In this document: piece by piece, positions 14,187 through 14,277 of the stretch
Layout of the letters: every line of letters begins with the position of its first letter
Position numbering within the stretch: position 1 is the first letter of the stretch
DNA from: Methanobacteriota archaeon
GTDB taxonomy: Archaea; Halobacteriota; Methanosarcinia; Methanosarcinales; Methanosarcinaceae
Direction: 5' to 3'
Length of the DNA: 14,277 nucleotides
Assembly: GCA_030837265.1 (NCBI GenBank)
Contig: JAUPKV010000027.1
Location: forward strand, 1-14,277
The notes under the pieces: model-generated
Databases searched by the model: none
Seen by the model: the letters and a program-made list of their open reading frames with translations, nothing else
What the model was told of the DNA's origin: nothing
Program-made: the position numbers and the translations under genes

Positions 14187-14277
14187 TCCTTGCAGCCGGG
14201 TGCGCCAGCGCAAACACACCTTATTATTTCGTATTTATTTCTTCCTTCTCTATCTGAATCTTGATGAAATTCGCTAA

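Noticed and set aside
1..14277. CRISPR arrays or cas genes
   Set aside because: No regularly spaced direct repeats and no Cas-like protein are present.

Overview
The window looks like chromosomal DNA of a methanogenic archaeon of the Methanosarcina type. The evidence is an S-layer protein with two tandem Methanosarcina-type S-layer (DUF1608) domains, an archaeal CbiMNQO cobalt importer, a YqaA-type membrane protein, a proteasome-fold hydrolase, purine-rich GGAGG and GGTGATC ribosome-binding sites, TATA-like promoters, and AT-rich intergenic DNA with oligo-T tracts. The genus is inferred from these families; no rRNA or tRNA gene is present to confirm it.

Left part (1-2740, all minus strand): a response regulator (REC domain plus short tail), a large membrane glycosyltransferase whose N-terminus resembles the GspE/PilB N-terminal (MshEN) domain, and the start of a GT-C/PMT-type membrane glycosyltransferase that runs off the left edge. 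The genes are 18 and 15 nt apart and look like one operon for regulated surface polysaccharide or glycoprotein synthesis. Next (2889-6253, minus) is the cobalt uptake operon cbiM-cbiN-cbiQ-cbiO. CbiO carries an unrecognised C-terminal domain of about 190 residues. An in-frame open stretch of 37 codons follows its stop. A perfect 11-bp inverted repeat with widely spaced arms lies upstream of cbiM.

Middle part (6505-10979, minus): a SnoaL/NTF2-like gene that has lost its middle and is frame-disrupted, a YqaA/DedA-like membrane protein, an 865-residue S-layer-type surface protein starting at TTG, and, upstream of that, a winged-helix regulator.

Right part (10980-14277): a divergent plus-strand cluster holds a proteasome-superfamily Ntn hydrolase that begins Met-Thr, a 52-codon ORF with a strong ribosome-binding site, and a family I inorganic pyrophosphatase followed by a hairpin/oligo-T terminator. 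Beyond it lies accessory, decaying DNA: a frameshifted scrap of a surface-protein beta domain, a probable transposase scrap, a 174-residue AT-hook-like unknown protein, a divergent small coiled-coil ORF interrupted by an ochre codon, and a 112-bp MITE-like element with 15-bp inverted ends.

The most interesting points are the MshEN-like/GT2 fusion in an operon with a response regulator, the Ntn hydrolase paired with a small ORF, the CbiO C-terminal domain, and the broken genes and MITE-like element at the right. All calls come from reading the sequence; no database search was run.
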